DNA from: Flavobacteriales bacterium
GTDB taxonomy: Bacteria > Bacteroidota > Bacteroidia > Flavobacteriales > Schleiferiaceae
Direction: 5' to 3'
Length of the DNA stretch: 64,000 nucleotides
Assembly (NCBI GenBank): GCA_017795025.1
Contig: CP051243.1
Location: 62,001 to 126,000 of the forward strand
In this document: positions 1 to 8,546 of the stretch, piece after piece
Layout: each line of letters starts with the position of its first letter
Numbering within the stretch: the stretch's first letter is position 1
Translations under genes and position numbers: made by a program
The notes under the pieces: generated by a model
Database searches by the model: none
What the model saw: only the letters and a program-made list of their open reading frames with translations
What the model was told of the DNA's origin: nothing

Positions 1-10
1 TTTGTTTTGC

Positions 11-2113
11 ATGTCAATCTTAAGCACAGCCATAGAATATTTAAAAGGGGTGGGTCCCGCTAAGGCTGATCTTTTGAAAAAGGAGCTGAAGATTTTTCGC
101 TATGCTGATCTGGTGCAACTTTACCCTTATCGCTATGTAGACCGCAGCCGCTTTTACCGCATCAATGAGATTGGTGGTACTTCCACCGAGGTCCAGGTAA
201 AAGGGAAAATCACTCATCTAGAAACAGTTGCGGGCAAGGGCAGAAGTAAGCGACTGCGTGCTATTTTTCAAGATGATACCGGGGAGGTGGAATTGGTTTG
301 GTTTAAAGGCGCACAATGGATTCAGAAATCGCTGAAGCTTCAGCAGCCTTATGTGCTTTATGGTAAGCCTAACTTTTTTAATGGGAGTTTGAGCTTTCCC
401 CATCCCGAACTGGAATTGGAGGCCGACTTCAAGCAAAGTCCCTTAAGAGGTTTGCAGCCGCTCTACCCCAGTACCGAAAAGCTTAATCAAAAGGGTTTAA
501 ACAATCGAGGCTTCGCCAAATTAACCCGAGCCTTATTACCGCAATTAAAAGGACAGTTTCCCGATTTTTTCCCTGCTCATTTTCGGGAGCGCTATCAGCT
601 AATGCCCCGCGAGGAGGCCCTTTTTCAAATTCACTTCCCTAGCAGTTTAGAGTTGGCGGAGGCTGCCCGAAACCGTCTAAAATTTGAGGAGCTCTTTTTC
701 TTTCAAATGGAAATGGCGGCGCAAAAGCGCAAGCATCATCGCGAGTTTAAAAGTTTCGCTTTCGCAGATGTAGGACCTGTTTTTCATCGCTTTTACGATT
801 CGGTTTTGCCTTTTGAATTAACCGGTGCGCAAAAAAGAGTACTGCGGGAGATTCGTCAGGATATGCGCCACGGTAAGCACATGAACCGTTTACTACAGGG
901 CGATGTGGGTTCGGGAAAAACTATGGTTGCCCTTATGGCGATGTTAATGGCCATTGATAATGGCTTTCAGGCCTGTTTAATGGCTCCAACCGAAATTTTG
1001 GCGCAACAGCATTATCAAGGGATTTCCGAATTAGTGGAAAGCCTACCGGTTGAGGTGTCCCTATTAACCGGTTCCGTAAAAACAGCCCAACGCAAGGATA
1101 TCCACGAAAAGCTTCGCGATGGTAGCCTACATATCTTAATAGGTACACATGCGCTGCTGGAAGATAAGGTGAAATACAAAAACCTCGGCTTGGCTGTGGT
1201 AGATGAACAACATCGGTTTGGAGTGGCCCAAAGAGCGAAACTTTGGAAGAAGAACACCCTGCCTCCGCATATTTTGGTGATGACCGCCACTCCTATACCT
1301 CGCACCTTAGCAATGAGTATTTATGGAAACCTCGACCTTTCGGTGATTGATGAATTGCCTCCAGGAAGGAAGCCAATTTCTACTCGGCACGCTTTCGATA
1401 AGGACCGTAACAGCCTATTCGGTTTCTTGGAAAAAGAAATTGACAAAGGGCGACAAGTCTATATCGTTTATCCGCTTATTGAAGAGTCGGAAAAAATGGA
1501 TTACAAGGATTTAATGGATGGCTACGAGAGTATTTGTCGCGCCTTCCCCCGGCCTAAGTATCAGGTAAGTGTGGTGCACGGAAAAATGAAGCCCGAGGAT
1601 AAAGACTTCGAAATGCAGCGTTTTGCTTCGGGTAAAACCCAAATTATGGTGGCCACCACCGTAATTGAAGTGGGGGTAAATGTTCCCAATGCATCAGTGA
1701 TGGTAATCGAATCAGCAGAGCGCTTTGGGCTGAGTCAGTTGCATCAATTAAGAGGTAGAGTAGGCCGTGGGGCCGAGAAAAGTTACTGTATCCTAATGAC
1801 GGGCTCTAAGCTTAGTCGGGAGGCCAAGATTCGCATGAAAACCATCGTCCGCACTCAGGATGGCTTTGAGATTGCGGATGTGGATTTGAAGTTAAGAGGC
1901 CCTGGCGATTTGATGGGCACCCAGCAAAGTGGAATGCTTAATTTACGTTTAGCCGATTTGCGTAATGATAGCCCTATCATGGATTTATCGCGCCGGGCAC
2001 TTCAAGATTTATTGGATGCAGATCCCTCCTTGGAAAAGCCTGATCATCAGCATATTTTAGCGGAATTTCAAAAACGAAAAGCGGGTAAAATAGACTGGGG
2101 ACGCATTGCCTAA
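11..2113 (+). CDS. recG: ATP-dependent DNA helicase RecG
   Basis: RecG is a monomeric superfamily 2 helicase that remodels stalled replication forks and branch-migrates Holliday junctions. The 700-residue product has the family's usual length. An N-terminal wedge/OB region is followed by a motor with Walker A GDVGSGKT near residue 297, a DEQH Walker B box near 398, and the motif VI region QLRGRVGRG; a C-terminal RecG block follows. I chose ATG at 11 because the product then begins MSILSTAIEYLKGVGP, the usual RecG N-terminus; a TTG three codons earlier would only add three residues. The upstream promoter lies outside the window. The next gene starts 73 bp downstream on the same strand. Confidence 0.96.
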   Translation: MSILSTAIEYLKGVGPAKADLLKKELKIFRYADLVQLYPYRYVDRSRFYRINEIGGTSTEVQVKGKITHLETVAGKGRSKRLRAIFQDDTGEVELVWFKGAQWIQKSLKLQQPYVLYGKPNFFNGSLSFPHPELELEADFKQSPLRGLQPLYPSTEKLNQKGLNNRGFAKLTRALLPQLKGQFPDFFPAHFRERYQLMPREEALFQIHFPSSLELAEAARNRLKFEELFFFQMEMAAQKRKHHREFKSFAFADVGPVFHRFYDSVLPFELTGAQKRVLREIRQDMRHGKHMNRLLQGDVGSGKTMVALMAMLMAIDNGFQACLMAPTEILAQQHYQGISELVESLPVEVSLLTGSVKTAQRKDIHEKLRDGSLHILIGTHALLEDKVKYKNLGLAVVDEQHRFGVAQRAKLWKKNTLPPHILVMTATPIPRTLAMSIYGNLDLSVIDELPPGRKPISTRHAFDKDRNSLFGFLEKEIDKGRQVYIVYPLIEESEKMDYKDLMDGYESICRAFPRPKYQVSVVHGKMKPEDKDFEMQRFASGKTQIMVATTVIEVGVNVPNASVMVIESAERFGLSQLHQLRGRVGRGAEKSYCILMTGSKLSREAKIRMKTIVRTQDGFEIADVDLKLRGPGDLMGTQQSGMLNLRLADLRNDSPIMDLSRRALQDLLDADPSLEKPDHQHILAEFQKRKAGKIDWGRIA

Positions 2114-2186
2114 GCGGCGCAAGAACTACTTTGGCACGATATTTCTAATTCTAAAAGCAAACGAATACGAACTTAAAACCGACATC

Positions 2187-2732
2187 ATGAAAAAATTACT
2201 GTCACTCTTCATCGGCCTTGGCTTAGCATCTTGTACTTACAACAGCGACGTACCAGGCCCTCCCGGACCACAAGGCCCTCCCGGAGCTGGATTAAGTTAT
2301 CGTATCATTGATGCTACTGCTCTCTACGAAAACTGGTTGCCCTTTAACAATGTGGGAGACCCCGATTTTCAATACTACCAAGAGTTTAATGCTCCCGAAA
2401 TTGATCAGTTCACCTTCGACAATGGTATCATTATCGGTTATCAAATAGATAATGGAACCACCTACACTTTACCAAACACCATTAACTTTAATGGTTACAC
2501 CCGCGAGTTTAGCATGTATTACGGAGTAGGTTACGTAGGTTTCATCGTTAAAGACTCAGATCTACAAACCACTCCTCCAGATGTAGATCAGTTTTTTAAA
2601 GTGTACATCATAAACCCGAGTAGCGGCAAACGCGACTTGAGAAGTATGTCTCAAATAGAATTGGAGTTGTACCTTCGTGAAATGAAGGCCGAAGGATCGG
2701 CCCGTGAGATTAAGCTGACTCGAAAAAAATGA
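2187..2732 (+). CDS. Collagen-like small lipoprotein
   Basis: A 181-residue exported protein of unknown function. From ATG 2187 it begins MKKLLSLFIGLGLASC, a typical lipoprotein signal with the acceptor cysteine at residue 16. A short collagen-type Gly-X-Y stretch (GPPGPQGPPGAG) follows directly and then a globular beta-rich domain. Very short collagen-like segments just behind the lipobox are common in Flavobacteriia lipoproteins; they are too short for a stable triple helix and may act as a spacer from the membrane. An in-frame start at 2106 exists but would bury the signal peptide. The stop overlaps the next start (ATGA at 2729), so translation of the two may be coupled. A strong terminator follows at once (2756-2788). 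Confidence 0.8.
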   Translation: MKKLLSLFIGLGLASCTYNSDVPGPPGPQGPPGAGLSYRIIDATALYENWLPFNNVGDPDFQYYQEFNAPEIDQFTFDNGIIIGYQIDNGTTYTLPNTINFNGYTREFSMYYGVGYVGFIVKDSDLQTTPPDVDQFFKVYIINPSSGKRDLRSMSQIELELYLREMKAEGSAREIKLTRKK

Positions 2733-5077
2733 CCTTAAATAAGTGCTCTTTATATAGACCGATGTTTCTAAGCATCGGTCTTTTTTTTGTTTTAAATACT
2801 GGGCAGGCGCAGGATTTCTTGCGCTTAGACCTTAAGGCTCGCTTCGATACCGTAGCGGAAGAGGTGATTGGGGAGGTGCGGCATCAGTTCATCTTTCCTG
2901 ATACGATGGATAGCATAATGCTTAATGCCGTGCGCATTGAAGTAGAGGAATTACTTCTGAACGGCAAGGAGGTGGACTATACTCAAAATGATACGGCCCT
3001 TTTTATCCCGGTGCAATACACGGGAAAGGCTCAGGAACTCTGGATATCCTATCGCGCCAAGCCACGAAAAGGCATCTATTTTATTGGTTGGCAGGACGAA
3101 ACACGTAGAGCCCCGCGCCAAATTTGGACCCAAGGGCAGGGTATTGATCATCGACATTGGATTCCTCATCGTGATGATCAAACGGATAAAGTGTTGTTTT
3201 CGGTCGAGTGGATTTTTAATGAGGACTATCAAGCCATGAGTAATGGTACCTTAGATTCTGTTGTTTCTAAGGATGGAGAAAACCATTGGTTTTACCATAT
3301 GGAAAAGCCTATGAGCTCCTACCTGATTGCTTTAGCCCTTGGCAAGTATGTGGCAAGTTCACAGATGGTTAAAGGAACCCCCCATTTACTCTATCACTAT
3401 CCGGAGCGAATTCAGGATAGCGCATGGTATTACTATCGGCACCACCGCATTGCCCAGTTTTTAGAGGAAGAGATTAACTACGATTATCCCTGGCCCAATT
3501 ACAAGCAAGCTCCGGTTATGGATTTTCGTCACGGGGCAATGGAAAATACCTGCGCCACCATTTTTGGCGACTTCTTTTTAGTGGATTCGGTGGCCTTTAA
3601 TGATCGCAATTACACTTACGTAGATGCGCATGAATTTGCCCACCAATGGTTTGGGAACTTGGTCACGGCTGCGGGTCCTGAGCACCACTGGCTGCATGAA
3701 GGCTTCGCAACGTATTATCAATGGCTTTCTGAACGAGAATTGTACGGACAAGGGCGCTTTGATTGGGAATTGCAAAAGGCGAAGGAATTGGTTTTTGCCG
3801 CTTCCGAACGAGATACTTTTCCCTTGGCTCATCCCAAAGCAGGAGTGGAGCGCTTTTACCAAAAAGGAGGCTGGCTCCTACACATGTTAAGGAATTACGT
3901 GGGCGATTCCATATACCGAAAGGTGATTGATGAGTACTTGAATACCTATGCCTTCAAAGTGGTTAAGAATGAAGACTTAATTCGACTTTTCAAAAAGCAT
4001 AGCGACAAGGATATTGAGGGCTTTTTTGAAGCTTGGCTTTACGGTAATCGAGAACCCGAGCTAACCATCCGACGCAGTCCATTGTCGCCCGAATTGATTA
4101 TTGACATGGATCTAGCATTTCCACAAGCTGTGCAAATAGGCTTCTATATTGGTAAAGGATGGAGTGTTATTCAGGAATTTAAGCTTAAGGAAGGCCGCAA
4201 TCGAATTCCGATGCCCGATTCGGTAGAGGGTTATTTTGTGGCCAATGCCAGTGATTTGCTAATTAAGCTTAATCGAGACTACCGCTTAGAAGAATTAAAG
4301 GTCCTGCTAGAGATTGATCAAAATCCCTGGAACCGAAACCATTACTTTAGGAATTGGCCTAAAGGTGAAGAGGCTGATACCTATTTGCTTTCTCTATTAA
4401 AACGTCCTGCAGGTTTTTACAGTGAACACAATATTGGGCCGGCGCTTGAGGCCTATTCCGAAAGGCATAAGGACGAAAAAGGGGCTCTTACCGATATCTA
4501 CGAGCAGCAATTAAAACGCCAGCCGAGCATTGAGGCGCAAAAATCTATTTTGGGTTTGGCCTTAAAGTATGAGCTCGACTTGGATAAAACCATGCTCGAA
4601 GAACTTAGGGAAAGGGGGATGAGTTATGAACTGCGAGCTTTAGCATTGCAAAACAGCCTTGATCCGCGTAATCCTTCGGAGATGACTTGGTTAAAGGATG
4701 CGCATTGGGAGGCCCAGCCGGGAATTGTGGGGCGCGATGTATACCTACAAACCCTAATCTACAGAACCGCCTTTTTACGCGATCAAGCGGCCAAGGCGCA
4801 GTTAATGGATTTCTGTAGTATTTCTTTCGACTTCCAAACTCGTATGAATGCGATAACTTATCTAGCGCTTCTATCTCCCGATGAGGAGGAGTTTTGGCAG
4901 CAATTATTTATGGGCTTCCAGGATTCAAATTGGAAATTGGTTAAACTCTCCCGGGAAACCCTTCTTGCTATGCGTGAGAAATATCCTAAATCGTTTAAGC
5001 GACAATACAAGAAGGCACAAAGGAATTGGGACGACTTTCAAAAACGCAAAGCAGCGCGTACCTTTGAGGACGACTAA
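2729..5077 (+). CDS. M1 family zinc aminopeptidase, exported
   Basis: A 782-residue exported metallopeptidase of the M1 (aminopeptidase N/leukotriene A4 hydrolase) family. The zinc site HEFAH (about residue 301) is followed by exactly 18 residues and then the third ligand Glu (LHEGFATYY). The exopeptidase motif GAMEN lies near 269. The C-terminal third looks helical, like the HEAT-type tail of the family. The N-terminus from 2729 (MTLNKCSLYRPMFLSIGLFFVLNTGQA) has charged residues before a hydrophobic core, which favours this start over ATG 2762; it also gives a 4-bp overlap with the lipoprotein gene. The oddity is that the upstream gene's intrinsic terminator lies inside codons 10-20, so the U-tract encodes part of the signal peptide. 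Likely role: peptide degradation outside the inner membrane. Confidence 0.9.
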   Translation: MTLNKCSLYRPMFLSIGLFFVLNTGQAQDFLRLDLKARFDTVAEEVIGEVRHQFIFPDTMDSIMLNAVRIEVEELLLNGKEVDYTQNDTALFIPVQYTGKAQELWISYRAKPRKGIYFIGWQDETRRAPRQIWTQGQGIDHRHWIPHRDDQTDKVLFSVEWIFNEDYQAMSNGTLDSVVSKDGENHWFYHMEKPMSSYLIALALGKYVASSQMVKGTPHLLYHYPERIQDSAWYYYRHHRIAQFLEEEINYDYPWPNYKQAPVMDFRHGAMENTCATIFGDFFLVDSVAFNDRNYTYVDAHEFAHQWFGNLVTAAGPEHHWLHEGFATYYQWLSERELYGQGRFDWELQKAKELVFAASERDTFPLAHPKAGVERFYQKGGWLLHMLRNYVGDSIYRKVIDEYLNTYAFKVVKNEDLIRLFKKHSDKDIEGFFEAWLYGNREPELTIRRSPLSPELIIDMDLAFPQAVQIGFYIGKGWSVIQEFKLKEGRNRIPMPDSVEGYFVANASDLLIKLNRDYRLEELKVLLEIDQNPWNRNHYFRNWPKGEEADTYLLSLLKRPAGFYSEHNIGPALEAYSERHKDEKGALTDIYEQQLKRQPSIEAQKSILGLALKYELDLDKTMLEELRERGMSYELRALALQNSLDPRNPSEMTWLKDAHWEAQPGIVGRDVYLQTLIYRTAFLRDQAAKAQLMDFCSISFDFQTRMNAITYLALLSPDEEEFWQQLFMGFQDSNWKLVKLSRETLLAMREKYPKSFKRQYKKAQRNWDDFQKRKAARTFEDD
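2756..2788 (+). terminator. Intrinsic terminator inside the M1 peptidase start
   Basis: A perfect 9-bp stem AGACCGATG (2756-2764) / CATCGGTCT (2773-2781) with an 8-nt loop, running into eight T (2781-2788). It should end transcription of the collagen-like lipoprotein gene, but it lies within the coding frame of the peptidase that starts at 2729. ATG 2762 is part of the hairpin. Confidence 0.85.
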
Positions 5078-5079
5078 GT

Positions 5080-6435
5080 ATGCCGGCCTACCACAACAGA
5101 TTAAGCCAGTTTTTGGTGCTTTTAGGGGACTTATTGCTCCTCAACCTTTCCTTTTTTGGTGCGGCCTGGCAACGTTTCGCCGACCTCCCTTTTTTTAACA
5201 CTCCTTACTACGATTATTACGTTCAGTTGTGGCTCATCCTAAATTTGCTGTGGTTGGTGCTTAGCCTATTATTTCGAACTTACGATTCGGCTTTAAAGCC
5301 CGAACCCCGCCAATCCGTAGCCAAAACCTTAAATGTTTTTAGCAGTCACCTTTTCATTGTTCTCTTATTATTGGTAGCCTTACAAAGAGGGGAGCAGTAC
5401 AGCCGATTATTCTTCATTTATTTCTACAGCGGAGTATTTGTAACCATCATCCCCTGGCATTTTCTGTACTTACGTTTTTTACGTTCCTTCCGCAGAAGAG
5501 CACGACCGCTCCGCAATGTTTTGCTCATTGGTGAAGGTCGTGCCTTCGAAGACTTCATTCAGTTAATTGCTCGAAATCCGGAATTGGGGATAGCCATCGA
5601 ACGAAGCTTTAAACTCGGTAGCGAACACGAAGACCTGAGGCCAGTTGAGGAGTACTTAAAAACAAGTGAGAGCGAGGAGATATTTGTCGCTCTTAATCCA
5701 GATCATCCTCAGTTTAGCGCGCTTTATCGCTTAGCCGATCAATACCTCTTACACTTTAGGGCATTACCCGATTTAGGGATGCCCCCCATGAAAAGTTTGC
5801 AGATTGATTTTTACGAGCAATTACCCGTTCTGAGTTTTCGTCCGGAGCCTTTACAACAATGGCATAATCGCTGGATTAAGCGAGCCAGTGACCTTCTTAT
5901 TTCCGCAAGCTTAATACTAATTTGCCTCCCCACTTTATTTCCTTTAATAGCATTAGGGGTGAAACTATCTGGGAAAGGCCCTATTTTTTTTAAGCAGCGG
6001 CGCAGCGGCTATCGAGGCGAGGAATTTACCATCTACAAGTTTCGCAGTATGGTGCTTAATGAAGCGGCGGATCAGGATCAGGCGAAGGCCAATGACCATC
6101 GGATTACCCCATTTGGAAAATGGATTCGCAGCTGGCATCTGGATGAGCTTCCCCAATTATTCCAGGTTCTTAATGGCGAAATGTCCTTGGTGGGTCCCCG
6201 TCCACATATGCTGGCCCATACCGAAGAATATCGAGATTTAGTGGATCGCTATATGCTCCGTCACTTAGTGAAGCCCGGACTCACCGGTTTGGCGCAGGTG
6301 CAAGGATATAAAGGGGCACACGATTTAGCTGCTATGGAAGCCCGCGTTCGCGCAGATGTTTATTACCTCCAAAATTGGAGCTTGATTTTTGACTTGAGCA
6401 TAATCTTGCGCACGCTGGCTAGCTGGCGAAGCTAG
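5080..6435 (+). CDS. Undecaprenyl-phosphate sugar-1-phosphate transferase (WcaJ type)
   Basis: A polyprenyl glycosylphosphotransferase of 451 residues that would start repeat-unit synthesis of an exopolysaccharide by moving a hexose-1-phosphate from a nucleotide sugar to undecaprenyl phosphate in the inner membrane. The N-terminal half has four hydrophobic segments (about 10-130) and a CoA-binding-like cytoplasmic domain. The C-terminal bacterial sugar transferase domain (about 260-451) shows the family signatures KRASDLL, GPIFFKQ.R.G, FTIYKFRSM, LDELPQL.QVLNGEMSLVGPRP and KPGLTGLAQV. It starts two bases after the peptidase stop with no promoter between, so it is probably co-transcribed. The two glycosyltransferases at 7.4-9.6 kb on the opposite strand may work on the same polymer; the sugar is not predictable. 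Confidence 0.9.
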   Translation: MPAYHNRLSQFLVLLGDLLLLNLSFFGAAWQRFADLPFFNTPYYDYYVQLWLILNLLWLVLSLLFRTYDSALKPEPRQSVAKTLNVFSSHLFIVLLLLVALQRGEQYSRLFFIYFYSGVFVTIIPWHFLYLRFLRSFRRRARPLRNVLLIGEGRAFEDFIQLIARNPELGIAIERSFKLGSEHEDLRPVEEYLKTSESEEIFVALNPDHPQFSALYRLADQYLLHFRALPDLGMPPMKSLQIDFYEQLPVLSFRPEPLQQWHNRWIKRASDLLISASLILICLPTLFPLIALGVKLSGKGPIFFKQRRSGYRGEEFTIYKFRSMVLNEAADQDQAKANDHRITPFGKWIRSWHLDELPQLFQVLNGEMSLVGPRPHMLAHTEEYRDLVDRYMLRHLVKPGLTGLAQVQGYKGAHDLAAMEARVRADVYYLQNWSLIFDLSIILRTLASWRS

Positions 6436-6439
6436 GGGT

Positions 6440-6469
6440 AAAAAAAAGCCGGACAATAGGTTCCGGCTT
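6440..6469 (-). terminator. Intrinsic terminator of the DUF2892 gene
   Basis: On the minus strand, an 8-bp stem AAGCCGGA/TCCGGCTT (6469-6462 with 6453-6446) runs into a tract of eight T (6447-6440). It lies just downstream of the DUF2892 gene. The T-tract orientation shows that it serves the minus strand and not the sugar transferase. Confidence 0.8.
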
Positions 6470-6492
6470 CGAGTGGGTTTCAAGGATTCTTC

Positions 6493-6696
6493 TTACGAAG
6501 TTTTGCAGGTTTTAATACCAAAAATGGTATACAAGGGACAAAAGCTTACAATGCTGGTGAGTAGGAATACCCCTGCCAATACCAACAATACAATGCCTAG
6601 GGTTCCGGAGATAATTCCGTCGTAATATAAATAAGCTACAACAGCAGCAATTAGAATTCGGATTATGCGGTCGGCGCCGCCCATATTTACTTTCAT
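6493..6696 (-). CDS. DUF2892 (YgaP-like) small membrane protein
   Basis: A 67-residue inner-membrane protein with two hydrophobic helices (about 10-30 and 33-52). It has the DUF2892 pattern: MGGADRIIRILIA at the start, then L..G..LL.S..SFCPLYTIFGI near the end. Family members are often fused or adjacent to rhodanese domains and sit beside Crp/Fnr regulators, as here. The molecular role is not established; a link to sulfur or redox stress is inferred from neighbours elsewhere. A terminator follows at 6440-6469. Confidence 0.85.
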   Translation of the reverse strand: MKVNMGGADRIIRILIAAVVAYLYYDGIISGTLGIVLLVLAGVFLLTSIVSFCPLYTIFGIKTCKTS

Positions 6697-6766
6697 GTTA
6701 TTATCGGTTTATGATTGATACTTCGAAAGTAAGATGTCCAATTAAGCTATGCAGTAACTCCGGTTA

Positions 6767-7396
6767 CTAGCTTAAAACTTTAATGCCTGCTTTGCCTTGT
6801 TCAATCTTACCCTCGTTTTCCAGTTTCTTAATTACTCGACTCACCACTTCACGTGCCGTGCCAAGGTCTTGCGCGATTTCCCGATGGGTTTTGCGAAAGG
6901 GGTTTCCGGCATGGGCCTGAGCCTTGTCTTTTAAGTATTCGTGTAGCCGCTGGTCCATCTTGCCAAAGAGCAAGGATTCTATGGTTTGCAGTAGCTCGCC
7001 GTAACGCATTTGATATTGATCAAAGAATAGCTTGTTAAACTCTGGGTAATCGTTGGTCCAACGAACTACCGCCTCACTGGGCAGGAGTAGAATCTCACTG
7101 TCCTTTTCGGTGATGGCTTTAATCTTACTGGGGGCATTTTGCAAAATAGCGGAGAAAGACATGGCGCAAGACTGACTGGGTCGGATATGATATAAAAGCA
7201 ATTCGCGATCTTCAAAATCGGCCATCACTTTTACACTTCCCGTGATGACCACAGGAATCACTTTTACGTACTGTCCTTCGCGCAATAATTCGGTTCCTTG
7301 AGCGTAACTGGCAAAAGTTCCGTCATGTGCAAAAGCGGCTATCAATTCGGGATTTAAGCTCGGAAAAGAGCTTTTGAGATGTTGGTGGAGGTTCAT
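6767..7396 (-). CDS. Crp/Fnr family transcriptional regulator
   Basis: A 209-residue regulator with an N-terminal cyclic-nucleotide-binding-like beta barrel (about 25-115), a dimerisation helix and a C-terminal winged helix with the Crp signature THREIAQDLGTAREVVSRVIKKLENEG (two pieces: THREIAQDLG and TAREVVSRVIKKLE). The Fnr-type N-terminal cysteine cluster is absent, so it does not look like an iron-sulfur oxygen sensor. The cAMP-contacting residues of Crp are not clearly conserved, so the ligand is unknown. It is read toward the DUF2892 gene, 70 bp away, and probably controls it and other targets. Confidence 0.88.
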   Translation of the reverse strand: MNLHQHLKSSFPSLNPELIAAFAHDGTFASYAQGTELLREGQYVKVIPVVITGSVKVMADFEDRELLLYHIRPSQSCAMSFSAILQNAPSKIKAITEKDSEILLLPSEAVVRWTNDYPEFNKLFFDQYQMRYGELLQTIESLLFGKMDQRLHEYLKDKAQAHAGNPFRKTHREIAQDLGTAREVVSRVIKKLENEGKIEQGKAGIKVLS

Positions 7397-7445
7397 TGTT
7401 TGGCTTTAATTATAAAGTTAACAAATAGGCCTCAAATAGAAGGAT

Positions 7446-8546
7446 TTAAGTCTTTTTTCGTATCAATCCTTGTTGCAGGGTAATTTCGTATTCTTCCGCG
7501 ATTAATTGCCAGTTGTAGCGCTCTTCAATCTTGTGGCGGTTCTTTTGTTGCCTTTCCAGGTGCACACTGCGCTCCTCCTGGTGATCGATGTGATTGGCCA
7601 CATCAACGGGGTCGTTAAAGTAATAGGCGTTTTCGCCCAATACTTCATAATTAAAGCGATTGCGATGCGCCACAATTGAGCAACCACAAGCCATAGCCTC
7701 CAATAGGCTGGGATTGGTGCCCCCTACGCTATGACCGTGAAAATAAAGTCGAGCGTAGAAGCGAAGGTTATTGATCTTTTCCTTTTTGTAGGTACCGCGC
7801 ACAAAACGTATCCGAGCATCTTTAAATTTCGACTTCAAGTATTCTCCATAAGGGGTGTCGTGGTTCCCGACCACCAACATAATATCTTGTCGCTCACTGT
7901 GCACCACACCATTGAGGATGATTTCAATGTTGTTTTCAGGTTCCAAGCGAGCTACTAGTAAATTATACTTGCCCGCTTCCAGGCCATAGGACTCCAAAAT
8001 ACTGGGGTCTCCTTTCTTAAATGGTTGGGCTCCATAGGGGATAAAAACGGTGTCGGTAGGGTATTGAGCTTCGAGGTACTCTTGAATAACCTTAGAATCG
8101 GCAATCAGGATATCACTCCTTTTGGCCGCCCAAGCTTCGGCGTATTTTAAAAATTTCTGTACCCTCGGTTTATATTTAGATCGGCGCCATTCGAGGCCAT
8201 CCATATTGTTGAGGATGAGTGATTTACTTGGTAGCAATCGTTGCCAAATGCTGCTGCTGGTGTAGCCTAATAAGATAATCGCTTCAAAGTCACGCTTGCG
8301 ACTGTCGATAATACAATTGAGGTCGTAGATAAACTGACCAAAGGTGCCAAAACGATGTTCGGGGTCGTATTTATGGATAATTTCTATTCCCTCAAATTGC
8401 TTTTGCTCATAAGGGTGGCGGTGGGAGCTGTACACAAAAACTTGATGCCCCATACTAACAAGATGGCGGCCTAAATGCTGAGCACACTCTTCAAAGCCCC
8501 CGTATAAGTTGGGGATTCCTCTTGTCCCGATGATGCCAATTTTCAT
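7446..8546 (-). CDS. GT4 glycosyltransferase with DUF1972 N-terminal domain
   Basis: A 366-residue glycosyltransferase of GT-B fold. The N-terminal half matches the DUF1972 family (rhamnosyltransferase WchF/Cps2T-like): MKIGIIGTRGIPNLYGGFEE, with the glycine loop for the nucleotide sugar. The C-terminal half has the GT4 motif GGTNPSLLEAMACG, whose Glu contacts the donor sugar. Cytoplasmic; probably adds a sugar to a lipid-linked exopolysaccharide unit. Its start overlaps the stop of the upstream glycosyltransferase (8543) by four bases, so the two are translationally coupled. The sugar specificity is inferred only from the family. Confidence 0.88.
   Translation of the reverse strand: MKIGIIGTRGIPNLYGGFEECAQHLGRHLVSMGHQVFVYSSHRHPYEQKQFEGIEIIHKYDPEHRFGTFGQFIYDLNCIIDSRKRDFEAIILLGYTSSSIWQRLLPSKSLILNNMDGLEWRRSKYKPRVQKFLKYAEAWAAKRSDILIADSKVIQEYLEAQYPTDTVFIPYGAQPFKKGDPSILESYGLEAGKYNLLVARLEPENNIEIILNGVVHSERQDIMLVVGNHDTPYGEYLKSKFKDARIRFVRGTYKKEKINNLRFYARLYFHGHSVGGTNPSLLEAMACGCSIVAHRNRFNYEVLGENAYYFNDPVDVANHIDHQEERSVHLERQQKNRHKIEERYNWQLIAEEYEITLQQGLIRKKT

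Noticed and set aside
2131-2147. Sigma54-like promoter TTGGCACGATATTTCT before the lipoprotein gene
   Set aside because: The -24 box is good, but the -12 box lacks GC at the fixed distance, so it does not satisfy the GG-N10-GC rule.
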